Origin: Flavobacterium sp. Root901
Lineage (GTDB): Bacteria; Bacteroidota; Bacteroidia; Flavobacteriales; Flavobacteriaceae
DNA length: 64,000 nucleotides
Direction: 5' to 3'
Assembly (NCBI RefSeq): GCF_001429765.1
Contig: NZ_LMJB01000005.1
Location: forward strand, 1,019,071 to 1,083,070
Positions 24,094 to 31,553 of the stretch are shown in pieces. The position numbers and the translations under genes were made by a program. The notes under the pieces are model-generated. The model saw nothing but the letters and a program-made list of their open reading frames with translations. It was not told the origin of the DNA and searched no databases. Numbering within the stretch: the first letter of the stretch is position 1; each line of letters opens with the position of its first letter.

Positions 24094-25037
24094 AAAATAA
24101 GATAGAGGCCGGTTTATTAGGTTTAGCGGTTGGAGACGCTTTGGGAGTTCCGGTCGAGTTTAAATCCAGAGCGTATTTAAAAGAAAATCCTGTTACCGAA
24201 ATGTTTGGTTTTGGAACTCATTATCAACCGGCAGGGACCTGGAGCGATGACAGCTCACTTACTTTTTGTTTAGCGGAAAGTTTGACTAAAAGTTATGATT
24301 TAAATGATATTGCCAAAAATTTCGTTAAATGGTACGGGGCAGATTTATGGACTCCGCATGGGAAAGTTTTCGATATCGGAATAGCGACCACACATGCAAT
24401 TGAAAATATTGCAAAAGGACATCAGCCAGATTTATGCGGGGGTTTTTCTGAAAGTGATAATGGAAATGGTTCCTTAATGCGTATTTTACCTTTGGTTTTT
24501 TATCTTCAAAAACAAAATGATATTGAAGTTATCTACCAAAAAGTAAAAGAAGTTTCATCTATAACGCATGCACATTTCCGTTCGATATTTGCCTGTTTTA
24601 TTTACGTTGTATATTGTTTGGAAATTCTGAAAGATAAAGATAAATTCGAAGCTTATAAAGACATGCAAAATGTGCTGTCGAAGTTCTTAGAAAATAAAAG
24701 TTTCAATCCTGTCGAAATTCAATTATTTGACAGAATTTTAAAAAATGATATTTCACAATATCCCGAAGTAAATATTCATTCTTCCGGTTATGTATTAGAC
24801 AGCCTGCAAGCTAGTTTGTGGTGTTTTTTAAATTCAGATTCTTATAAAGAAACCGTTTTAAAAGCTGTAAATTTAGGTGAAGATACTGATACAACCGGAG
24901 CAATTGCAGGAGGTTTGGCAGGAATTTATTTTGGACTGAAAAGTATTCCGCAAAAATGGATTGAGAATTTAGTCCGTATAAACGATATAAAAGATTTGGC
25001 TGAAAGATTAGCAGATAATTTAAATAAAAATATATGA
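24090..25037 (+). CDS. ADP-ribosylglycohydrolase (ARH/DraG family)
   Basis: 315-residue dinuclear-metal hydrolase that removes ADP-ribose from proteins or small molecules and releases free ADP-ribose. Motifs: GLAVGDALGVPVEF near the N-terminus, GTWSDDSSLTF (49-59, metal-binding Asp pair) and GEDTDTTGAIAGGLAG near the C-terminus (second Asp pair). Length and motif order match DraG/ARH proteins; no nearby dinitrogenase reductase or DraT is seen, so a nitrogenase role is not implied. Four-base overlaps on both sides tie it to the phosphoesterase and NAMPT genes. Its product is the expected ligand of NrtR. Confidence 0.94.
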   Translation: MKNKIEAGLLGLAVGDALGVPVEFKSRAYLKENPVTEMFGFGTHYQPAGTWSDDSSLTFCLAESLTKSYDLNDIAKNFVKWYGADLWTPHGKVFDIGIATTHAIENIAKGHQPDLCGGFSESDNGNGSLMRILPLVFYLQKQNDIEVIYQKVKEVSSITHAHFRSIFACFIYVVYCLEILKDKDKFEAYKDMQNVLSKFLENKSFNPVEIQLFDRILKNDISQYPEVNIHSSGYVLDSLQASLWCFLNSDSYKETVLKAVNLGEDTDTTGAIAGGLAGIYFGLKSIPQKWIENLVRINDIKDLAERLADNLNKNI

Positions 25038-26503
25038 ATCCATTATTATTAACCGATGGTTACAAAGTTGACCACAGAAGACAATACCCGGACGGAACAA
25101 CATTAGTTTATTCTAACTGGACACCAAGAAAATCTCGTATAGAAGAAGTTGATGAAGTGATCTTTTTCGGATTGCAGTATTTCATCAAAAAATATATTAT
25201 TCATGACTTTGAAGAGTCTTTTTTCAAAAAGCCAAAAGAAGAAGTTGTAAAAAAGTATTCTCGCAGAATCAATAATTATTTAGGCGAAAATTTAGTCGGA
25301 ACCAAGCATATCGAAGATTTACACGATTTAGGATATATTCCGATGGTTTTTAAAGCCTTGCCGGAAGGAGCGAGTGTTCCGTTGCGAGTACCAATGTTTA
25401 CGATGTACAATACGATTCCGGAGTTTTTCTGGCTGACAAATTATTTCGAAACCTTACTTTCTGCGGTGGTTTGGTTACCTTGTAACTCAGCGACAATTGC
25501 AAAAGAATACAGAAAAGTATTAGACAAATTTGCCGCAGAAACTTCTTCTATTCCTGAATTTGTAGACTGGCAGGCACACGATTTCTCAATGAGAGGAATG
25601 GGCGGAATCGAAGCAGCGCTGACTTCCGCAGCGGGACATTTATTGAGTTTTACAGGATCTGATACGATTCCGGCAATCGATTTCTTAGAAGAATATTACA
25701 ACGCCAATTCAGATCAGGAATTGGTTGCAGGTTCAGTTGCAGCAACAGAACATTCTGTGATGTGTATGGGAACGACTGAAGGAGAATATGAAACTTTTAA
25801 AAGATTAATTACAGAAGTATATCCAAAAGGAATTGTTTCGATTGTTTCTGATACGTGGGATTTATGGAAAGTGTTGACAGATTATCTGCCACGTTTGAAG
25901 GAAGATATTGTTTCAAGAGAAGGAAAAGTTGTGATTCGTCCTGACAGCGGTGACCCGATTTTAATTATCTGCGGAAATCCGGACGGGAAAACAGAACAAG
26001 AGAAAAAAGGAGTAATCGAATTGCTTTGGGATGTTTTTGGCGGAACAATAAACGATAAAGGTTTCAGAGAATTGGTTCCGCAGATTGGGGCTATTTACGG
26101 AGATAGTATTACCGTTGCCAGAGCAACCCAAATCTGTAAAAAATTAAAAGATAAAGGTTTTGCTTCTACCAATGTGGTTTTAGGAATTGGATCTTTCACT
26201 TATCAATACAACACTCGTGATATTTTCGGTTTTGCGATGAAAGCGACTTACGGAGAAGTAAACGGAGAGGGAAGAGCCATCTTCAAAGATCCTATTACAG
26301 ATGACGGAACTAAAAAATCGGCCAAAGGATTAATGAAAATTGATCTAATCGACGGCAAGTATCATTTAACCGATAATGTTTCCTGGGAAGAAGAAAAACA
26401 AGGCGAATTGAAAGAGGTTTTCAGAGATGGAAAACTTTTAGCAGATCAATCTTTGAGTGAGATTAGGACAAGAGTAAAAAGCGATATTAGTATCGAAGCT
26501 TAA
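25034..26503 (+). CDS. nadV: Nicotinamide phosphoribosyltransferase (NAMPT/NadV family)
   Basis: 489 residues, the same size as human NAMPT. It condenses nicotinamide with PRPP to NMN, recycling the nicotinamide left by NAD-consuming enzymes. Type II PRTase blocks seen: NPLLLTDGYKVDHRRQYP (N-terminus), DWQAHDFSMRGMGG, SIVSDTWDLWKV, RPDSGDP and the GFASTNVVLGIGSFTYQ segment near residue 380. It is the last gene of the operon, overlaps the ARH gene by four bases, and ends at a strong terminator. A NAMPT homologue that uses ADP-ribose pyrophosphate (phage Namat) is the alternative activity to be excluded. nadD lies convergent just downstream. Confidence 0.94.
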   Translation: MNPLLLTDGYKVDHRRQYPDGTTLVYSNWTPRKSRIEEVDEVIFFGLQYFIKKYIIHDFEESFFKKPKEEVVKKYSRRINNYLGENLVGTKHIEDLHDLGYIPMVFKALPEGASVPLRVPMFTMYNTIPEFFWLTNYFETLLSAVVWLPCNSATIAKEYRKVLDKFAAETSSIPEFVDWQAHDFSMRGMGGIEAALTSAAGHLLSFTGSDTIPAIDFLEEYYNANSDQELVAGSVAATEHSVMCMGTTEGEYETFKRLITEVYPKGIVSIVSDTWDLWKVLTDYLPRLKEDIVSREGKVVIRPDSGDPILIICGNPDGKTEQEKKGVIELLWDVFGGTINDKGFRELVPQIGAIYGDSITVARATQICKKLKDKGFASTNVVLGIGSFTYQYNTRDIFGFAMKATYGEVNGEGRAIFKDPITDDGTKKSAKGLMKIDLIDGKYHLTDNVSWEEEKQGELKEVFRDGKLLADQSLSEIRTRVKSDISIEA

Positions 26504-26511
26504 TTATAATC

Positions 26512-26543
26512 AAAGCCTGAATTTTGGATTCAGGCTTTTTTAT
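26512..26543 (+). terminator. Terminator of the NAD/ADP-ribose operon
   Basis: Perfect 11-bp stem (26512-26522 with 26528-26538), five-base loop and T-run, six bases after the stop-codon region of nadV. Confidence 0.9.
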
Positions 26544-26567
26544 GCGTTTTTGTTTTTTAGTTTTGTT

Positions 26568-26667
26568 TGTCATTTCGACGAAGGAGAAATCTCCGCGAGA
26601 AGCTCGACAAAGATTGGAATTTCGTTGAGGAGTTACTTGCGGAGATTTCTCCTTCGTCGAAATGACA
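26568..26667. repeat. Perfect 29-bp inverted repeat (CATTTCGACGAAGGAGAAAT type)
   Basis: Left arm 26568-26596 and right arm 26639-26667 are exact complements of 29 bases, with a 42-base centre. The arm is richer in GC than its surroundings. This sequence type is, to my memory, a dispersed element in many Bacteroidota genomes. It lies between convergent nadV and nadD. Confidence 0.85.
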
Positions 26668-26684
26668 ATATTGTGTGTAATCTT

Positions 26685-27266
26685 TTATTTCCTGTAAAAA
26701 TTATTATGATCAATATATTCCCAAACTTTTGCAGGAAGTAAAGGCTGAATATTTTTGCCATCTTTAATGCTGTTTCTGATAAAAGTAGAAGAGATCTCTA
26801 CAATAGGGGCATCGATAATATGAATTTTTGAGTGTGATTTTAATTCGGTATTTTCAGGTTCATCAGAAATTCTCGGGTACACATAAATATCATGATTTTC
26901 AAGAATCACTTCATAGTTTTTCCATTTATGAAGCGTTTTCAGGTTGTCTTCGCCCATAATTAATGAAAATTCGTGATTTGGATATTTTTCCTGTAAATGT
27001 GCAAGTGTTACTATAGTGTAGCTTGGCTGAGGTAATTTAAATTCAATATCCGACGGTTTTATCTTTGGATAATCTTCTGTTGCCAGAAAAACCATTTCCA
27101 ATCGCTGATGATCATCTAAAAGCGTTGCTTTTTTCTTCAACGGATTATGCGGTGTAACGACCATCCAAATCTGATCTAAACCGGCAAATTCTGCCATATG
27201 GTTGGCAATAATCATATGACCAACATGAATTGGATTATATGTGCCGAAATAAAGGCCTATTTTCAT
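26685..27266 (-). CDS. nadD: Nicotinate (nicotinamide) mononucleotide adenylyltransferase
   Basis: 193 residues, NadD-type nucleotidyltransferase that joins NaMN (some also NMN) with ATP to form the dinucleotide. Nucleotide-binding motifs GTYNPIHVGHM (8-18; GxFxPxHxGH) and the C-terminal ISSTFIRNSI (ISxTxxR) are clear. It is a housekeeping gene convergent with the NAD island; it could complete the path from the NMN made by NadV only if it accepts NMN. It runs toward the island, away from gmk, 107 bases downstream of gmk's stop. Confidence 0.95.
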   Translation of the reverse strand: MKIGLYFGTYNPIHVGHMIIANHMAEFAGLDQIWMVVTPHNPLKKKATLLDDHQRLEMVFLATEDYPKIKPSDIEFKLPQPSYTIVTLAHLQEKYPNHEFSLIMGEDNLKTLHKWKNYEVILENHDIYVYPRISDEPENTELKSHSKIHIIDAPIVEISSTFIRNSIKDGKNIQPLLPAKVWEYIDHNNFYRK

Positions 27267-27304
27267 TTTCTTGTAGTTTCACAGAGAAGGTACTAAGATA
27301 ACAA

Positions 27305-27338
27305 AGATTCGCAAAGTTTAACCAGACTATGCGAATCT
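27305..27338. repeat. Small inverted repeat between nadD and gmk
   Basis: AGATTCGCA (27305-27313) with TGCGAATCT (27330-27338), loop 16 bases, in the 107-base gap between gmk and nadD. It may be a weak terminator on the minus strand. Confidence 0.55.
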
Positions 27339-27373
27339 CTGTATTTTTTCTTGTGAATCTCTGCAGAATAAAA

Positions 27374-27946
27374 TTACTTATTTACAAAATCCTTAACCAA
27401 CTGGTGCGCTTCTTCTAAAGCAACTGGTAAATCATAGTTTTTGATAATCACGTCAAATTGGGGAGCAGTAGCCAATTCTACAGATGCTTTTGCAATACGC
27501 ATATTGATTTTGTCGTCACTTTCAGTAGAACGTTCTTTAAGTCTGCGTTTCAATTCATCTACGCTTGGAGGTTTTACGAAAACTGCTAAAGTTTGTTCCG
27601 GGAATTTATGTTTAATACGTAATCCGCCTGCGACATCAATGTCAAAAATCACGTTTTTCCCTAAAGCCCAGATTCTTTCAATTTCAGATTTTAAGGTACC
27701 GTAAAAATTATCGCGGTAAACCTCTTCCCATTCCAAAAAATCTTCTGCTTTAATGTGTTTTTTGAACTCTTCTAACGAAATAAAATAATAATCTTTTCCA
27801 TGTACTTCTTCTCCACGAGGATCACGCGAAGCCGCCGAAATTGAAAATTCAAGATTTAAATCTTCTTGCGCCAATAAGTGTTTTACGATCGTTGTTTTTC
27901 CTGATCCTGATGGTGCTGAAAAAACAATTAATTTTCCTTTGTTCAT
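27374..27946 (-). CDS. gmk: Guanylate kinase
   Basis: 190 residues. Phosphorylates GMP to GDP in the cytosol. P-loop SAPSGSGKTT (9-18), the GMP-binding SAASRDPRGEEVHGKDYYF segment with conserved Arg and Tyr, and DIDVAGGLRIK are all present. It is in a minus-strand run with yicC and a small exported protein. Confidence 0.96.
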   Translation of the reverse strand: MNKGKLIVFSAPSGSGKTTIVKHLLAQEDLNLEFSISAASRDPRGEEVHGKDYYFISLEEFKKHIKAEDFLEWEEVYRDNFYGTLKSEIERIWALGKNVIFDIDVAGGLRIKHKFPEQTLAVFVKPPSVDELKRRLKERSTESDDKINMRIAKASVELATAPQFDVIIKNYDLPVALEEAHQLVKDFVNK

Positions 27947-27969
27947 TGTGTGTTTATGTGTGATCTGTC

Positions 27970-28566
27970 TTAAAAACTAAATTCTTTTTTCAAGACAGAT
28001 AGTAATTCATTATAGGAGATTAATTCATCTATTGTTGGATAATGTTTGAGATAAGATTCTGGGTTATCAAATGAAAAGCTGTTTTTGTTTTTTCCATTTC
28101 TAACATAGACTTTATATCTAGTACCATCCAAAATATGTGTTTTAGCTCTCGAAATAACTCTTTCACCTCTATCTAAATTAATATGAGGTTTACCAAATTT
28201 GTATCTTACAGCTTCCATATCGGGAAGAAATTCAACATTTGTAATTAGAAGATTCAGCCAAATTAAATCTGCATCTTTTAGTTTTAACTTCCCAATAGGC
28301 TCTTTTGGAAAACTTATTTGATCAATTTTGGTTACAGTTTTAAAATCTTTTGAATACCAAAACTTATAAGTAATCCATTCATTATTTTTATTTCTGAACA
28401 TTCGAATAATATCAATCGCATTTGTGGTAGAATAATCTTTATAAATACGAATCTCTTGTTGATATTCTAAAGTATCAGATATTTCTAAAATTTTATTTAT
28501 TTCAGATAGTTCTTGTCCAAAACAATTAAACATAATCAGAAAGAAGCAAATAAAATAATACTTCAT
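27970..28566 (-). CDS. Small exported protein of unknown function
   Basis: 198 residues from the ATG at 28566. The N-terminus MKYYFICFFLIMFNCFGQ is a signal peptide; FNC could be read as a lipobox, but FGQ cleavage is the more usual Flavobacterium form. The rest is a mixed alpha/beta, Lys/Asp-rich soluble domain (RMFRNKNNEWITYKFWYSKD; YRVYVRNGKNKNSFSF-like strands). No family recognised. It starts only five bases after the stop of yicC on the same strand; gmk follows 24 bases later. Lower coding quality than its neighbours is not apparent. Confidence 0.75.
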   Translation of the reverse strand: MKYYFICFFLIMFNCFGQELSEINKILEISDTLEYQQEIRIYKDYSTTNAIDIIRMFRNKNNEWITYKFWYSKDFKTVTKIDQISFPKEPIGKLKLKDADLIWLNLLITNVEFLPDMEAVRYKFGKPHINLDRGERVISRAKTHILDGTRYKVYVRNGKNKNSFSFDNPESYLKHYPTIDELISYNELLSVLKKEFSF

Positions 28567-28570
28567 GTTT

Positions 28571-29431
28571 TTACAAAACATTCAAAACCTGCTCCTTAAT
28601 TTTCTCCAATTCATCCTTCATCATCACGACCAATTTCTGCATTTGTGCATGGTTTGATTTTGAACCCATAGTATTGATCTCGCGGCCCATTTCCTGAGTA
28701 ATAAAACCTAATTTTCTTCCATTTGCTTCAGAACCATTTAAAGTTTCAATAAAATAATCTAAATGATTCGTCAGGCGAACTTTTTCTTCCGTAATATCTA
28801 ATTTCTCCAAATAATAGATTAATTCCTGCTCAAAACGGTTTTCATCAACATTTACCTGTAATTCAGAAATTGCAGTTTGTAATCGGTCTTTTATTGCCTG
28901 AACGCGTTCTGGGTCCAATGCCAAAGCATCGTTCATATATTGACGAATATTTCCAACGCGAAGATTAAATTCCTTTTCCAGGGATTCGCCTTCATCTTTT
29001 CTGAAATTTAAGATATTTTGAAGTGCTTCATCAATAATAATCTGAATTTGTTCCCAGTCATTTTCGTCGATTTCCTCACGTTCTGTTTTTAATGTGTCAG
29101 GCATACGAACGGCCATTTTCATTAATTCAGTTTCATCAGCATCAGCATAGACTTCTCTCAATTGTGCGATATAGTTTTTTACAACAGGAACATTTACTTT
29201 AGTTGAGGTTTGTTCTGCAGTACTTTCTATATAAATAGCAAAATCAATTTTTCCTCTTTCAAGCCTGGTAGAGATTTGAGTTCTTAAACCTAATTCCATT
29301 TCACGGTAAACCGAAGGCATTCTTACGTTTAAATCTAAACCTTTACTATTTAAGGATTTTACTTCAACGGTAATTTTTTTTGTAGGCAATTGCAAAGAAG
29401 CTTTGCCAAACCCTGTCATAGATTGTATCAT
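28571..29431 (-). CDS. YicC family protein (YicC/YloC endoribonuclease)
   Basis: 286 residues beginning MIQSMTGFGKA, the exact conserved start of the family, which is why the upstream in-frame codons are rejected. Features: EVKSLNSKGLDLNVRMP near the N-terminus, and the C-terminal DUF1732-type motif KLGFITQEMGREINTMGSKSNH. E. coli YicC is a metal-dependent endoribonuclease linked to sRNA turnover; the role in Bacteroidota is inferred. Genes yicC and gmk are often adjacent in bacteria, as here. Confidence 0.94.
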   Translation of the reverse strand: MIQSMTGFGKASLQLPTKKITVEVKSLNSKGLDLNVRMPSVYREMELGLRTQISTRLERGKIDFAIYIESTAEQTSTKVNVPVVKNYIAQLREVYADADETELMKMAVRMPDTLKTEREEIDENDWEQIQIIIDEALQNILNFRKDEGESLEKEFNLRVGNIRQYMNDALALDPERVQAIKDRLQTAISELQVNVDENRFEQELIYYLEKLDITEEKVRLTNHLDYFIETLNGSEANGRKLGFITQEMGREINTMGSKSNHAQMQKLVVMMKDELEKIKEQVLNVL

Positions 29432-29534
29432 ATAATGAGTATAAAGGCGCAAAGATAAATAAAACTTTTCTGTATTCGATTGCAAATTAATGTTCAGGCA
29501 CAGTTTTCAGTCGGGCAGAAAAAATATTAAGTTT

Positions 29535-29882
29535 TCAGCTTAAAGCATTTATTACTTCGGTTACATTTTTTTGGCTGTTGCCGATGTAAATTTTGCCGTC
29601 AATAATAAAAACCGGACGGCTTAAAAATGTATAATGTTCTAATATGTATTTTTTAAAATCAGCTTCAGTCAAAGATTTATTTTTTAAATCCATTGACTTA
29701 TATAATTGTGCTTTTTTACTGAACAGCGCTTCATAACTTCCGGAAAGTTTATACATTTCTTCTAATTCCGCTTCCGTAATCGGATCTTGTTTGATGTCAT
29801 GAAAAACTAAATTGTTTTCCGGAAGACTTTTAATGATTTTACGGCAAGTATCGCACGATGCTAAATAGTATATTTTGTTCAT
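29535..29882 (-). CDS. ArsC/Spx family thioredoxin-fold protein
   Basis: 115 residues of the arsenate reductase (ArsC)/Spx-like family. The active-site segment is SCDTCRK near residues 9-15, a CxxC as in Spx-type redox switches rather than the single Cys of classical ArsC. SRPVFIIDG at about 90-98 carries the cis-Pro motif (RPV). Without an ars operon next to it, arsenate reduction is unlikely; a glutaredoxin-like or transcription-related role is equally possible. Confidence 0.85.
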   Translation of the reverse strand: MNKIYYLASCDTCRKIIKSLPENNLVFHDIKQDPITEAELEEMYKLSGSYEALFSKKAQLYKSMDLKNKSLTEADFKKYILEHYTFLSRPVFIIDGKIYIGNSQKNVTEVINALS

Positions 29883-29961
29883 GATTTTATGATTTTGTTA
29901 GATTGCAAAGAAAATCCATTTGAAACTTAAAATTGTCTAATTTAGAAAAAAAAATAAAATT

Positions 29962-30417
29962 ATGACTTCAGTTTTTGAAACCCAAAAAACTATTCGGGAA
30001 ATTCTTTTGAAGGTGTTGGACCATTATTCATTAGAACAGTTAAATAAAATTCCGGATGGCTTTAAAAATAATTTGATTTGGAATATAGGGCACTGTATTG
30101 CTTCACAGCAAATTTTAGTTTATAAATTATCAGGTTTACCAATGCATGTAACCGATGAATTTATCGGAAAATATTCAAAAGGAACAAAGCCTGAAGCCGA
30201 TGTTTTGCAAGAAGAAGCAGATGAAATTAGAGAGATGCTAATTAAAACCCTGCAGCAAACAGAGAATGATTATAAAAACAATGTCTTTGTTAATTATAAT
30301 CCATATAGAACCAGTATGGGTTTTGACCTTACAAATGTTCAGGAAGCCTTAAATTTTGTTAGTTATCATGAAGGAATTCATACTGGAATTATAATGAGTA
30401 TTGGAAAATTTGTTTAA
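29962..30417 (+). CDS. DinB superfamily protein
   Basis: 151-residue four-helix-bundle protein of the DinB/YfiT-like fold. Three conserved His ligands appear in IWNIGHCIAS, SYHEGIHTGI (last two), the usual metal triad. Members are often thiol- or metal-dependent transferases, but the substrate is generally unknown. It is a single gene, divergent from the ArsC-like gene and convergent with rlpA. Confidence 0.88.
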   Translation: MTSVFETQKTIREILLKVLDHYSLEQLNKIPDGFKNNLIWNIGHCIASQQILVYKLSGLPMHVTDEFIGKYSKGTKPEADVLQEEADEIREMLIKTLQQTENDYKNNVFVNYNPYRTSMGFDLTNVQEALNFVSYHEGIHTGIIMSIGKFV

Positions 30418-30419
30418 AA

Positions 30420-30447
30420 AAAAATCCCGCCTGTTAGCGGGATTTTT
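30420..30447. terminator. Bidirectional terminator
   Basis: Perfect 11-bp stem, AAAAATCCCGC (30420-30430) with its complement at 30437-30447, loop six bases, T-run on both strands. It serves the convergent DinB-like and RlpA-like genes. Confidence 0.92.
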
Positions 30448-30939
30448 TTATTCTATAATTGTTTCTATAGTTACTTTCATTGCGCCTGCGCCTTTGAACT
30501 TTGTAATCTCCATAAAAGCCCGTTTAGATAAGTCTATTTCGCGGGTTTTTACAAATGGTCCGCGATCCGTAATTTTTACTATTACAAATTTTCCATTAGC
30601 TTCATTCGTTACTTTGACTCTTGTTCCAAAAGGAAGTTTTTTATGCGCTGCAGTATATTTGTTATTATTAAATCTGCTGCCGTCAGCTGTTTTTTTACCA
30701 TTAAAACGATCAGCATAGTAGGAGGCATGAGCGTTTTTTTTATAAGTTTTTAATTTTAAACCTTTATCTGTAAACACAGAATCTGCTGGTAATGCAATAA
30801 TATTTGGTTTTGCATTTTTTACAGTATCCTGAATAACTTTTGGTTCAGTAGTAGGTTTGGTCTGGCTTACAACATATGTAAAACAACTTATTAAAGTTGT
30901 TGCAAGCGTTGTAATTACAATGTTTTTTTTGTTTTTCAT
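30448..30939 (-). CDS. RlpA-like (double-psi beta-barrel) septal ring lytic transglycosylase family protein
   Basis: 163 residues. An N-terminal signal or membrane anchor (KNIVITTLATTLISCFTYVV) precedes a short linker and a DPBB domain (about 75-160) with ASYYADRFNGKKTADGSRF, LPFGTRVKVTN and ITDRGPF, matching RlpA. There is no C-terminal SPOR domain, so septal localisation by denuded glycan is not expected. It may trim or bind peptidoglycan; catalytic activity is unproven. LISC could be a lipobox. Confidence 0.9.
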   Translation of the reverse strand: MKNKKNIVITTLATTLISCFTYVVSQTKPTTEPKVIQDTVKNAKPNIIALPADSVFTDKGLKLKTYKKNAHASYYADRFNGKKTADGSRFNNNKYTAAHKKLPFGTRVKVTNEANGKFVIVKITDRGPFVKTREIDLSKRAFMEITKFKGAGAMKVTIETIIE

Positions 30940-31023
30940 GGGTTATTTTTTTCAGACTTGGGGAGTTTGTACAAATAATATGCCATTATAAAAAAAGTCC
31001 TACAATTTAGGACTTTTATGGGG

Positions 31024-31446
31024 TTAGAACCAAAGGCTCCAAGGTATTCTACTTAAAATTAGGATTAATCCTAATCCATAATAAATTGCAAAGGTTTTAA
31101 ATTTAGCTTCACTGTTTATTAGTTTTTTATGTTTTGACCATCCGATAGTTATTAAAACGATGGCAATAAGATTTATTAATGGGTGTTCTAATGATGTTAA
31201 TCTTAAAGCTGCATTAGACATTTGGCCGAAAGCATCTTTTCCTAATGGTGAAACAAAATAAAGGATTAATCCAATTAATAATTGTGTATGTGTTCCAATT
31301 AAAGCAAATAAGGAAATTTTACGATCTTTTGCTGTGAATTCTTTTTTAGAGGTCAAGCCGATAATGGCATTGATTACGGCAAACAATAAAAGCAATAATG
31401 CTAAATACGCCCAGCCAGAATGAAGCTTTTGAATAAAATGATACAT
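31024..31446 (-). CDS. Four-helix integral membrane protein (annotated cytochrome b-like in relatives)
   Basis: 140 residues from the ATG at 31446. Four hydrophobic segments (about 10-30, 47-66, 85-105, 118-138) with conserved polar sites: LHSGWAYLAL near the start, IGTHTQLLIGLILYFVSP, and LEHPLINLIAI. The spaced His residues explain why similar proteins are sometimes labelled cytochrome b, but there is no evidence of heme. In Flavobacteriia this is a common small inner-membrane protein of unknown function. Confidence 0.78.
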   Translation of the reverse strand: MYHFIQKLHSGWAYLALLLLLFAVINAIIGLTSKKEFTAKDRKISLFALIGTHTQLLIGLILYFVSPLGKDAFGQMSNAALRLTSLEHPLINLIAIVLITIGWSKHKKLINSEAKFKTFAIYYGLGLILILSRIPWSLWF

Positions 31447-31495
31447 AAACTGTGATTTTTTGTTAAAAACAAATATAACAAAATTGGTCAAAAAA

Positions 31496-31528
31496 AAACG
31501 GCATTGGACTTAAAAGTCAATGCCGTTT
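31496..31528. terminator. Terminator at the 3' end of the TonB receptor gene
   Basis: AAACGGCATTG (31496-31506) with CAATGCCGTTT (31518-31528), one bulged G, then ACT/AGT pairing and a four-base loop. On the minus strand it ends in a run of T's, 26 bases after the receptor stop. Confidence 0.88.
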
Positions 31529-31553
31529 ATGATATTTATTTAGATTCTAAATA

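Noticed and set aside
24090..25037. Nitrogenase regulation (DraG) role for the ARH gene
   Set aside because: No draT, nif genes or ferredoxin cluster in the window; the neighbours are NAD enzymes.
17397..26503. Prophage or phage-derived cassette for the NAD island
   Set aside because: Prs/NadV pairs occur in phages, but no integrase, structural or lysis genes, att-like repeats or codon shift were seen.
29535..29882. Arsenate reductase of an ars operon
   Set aside because: CxxC active site and no arsenic transport or regulator gene nearby; more like Spx/ArsC-type redox protein.
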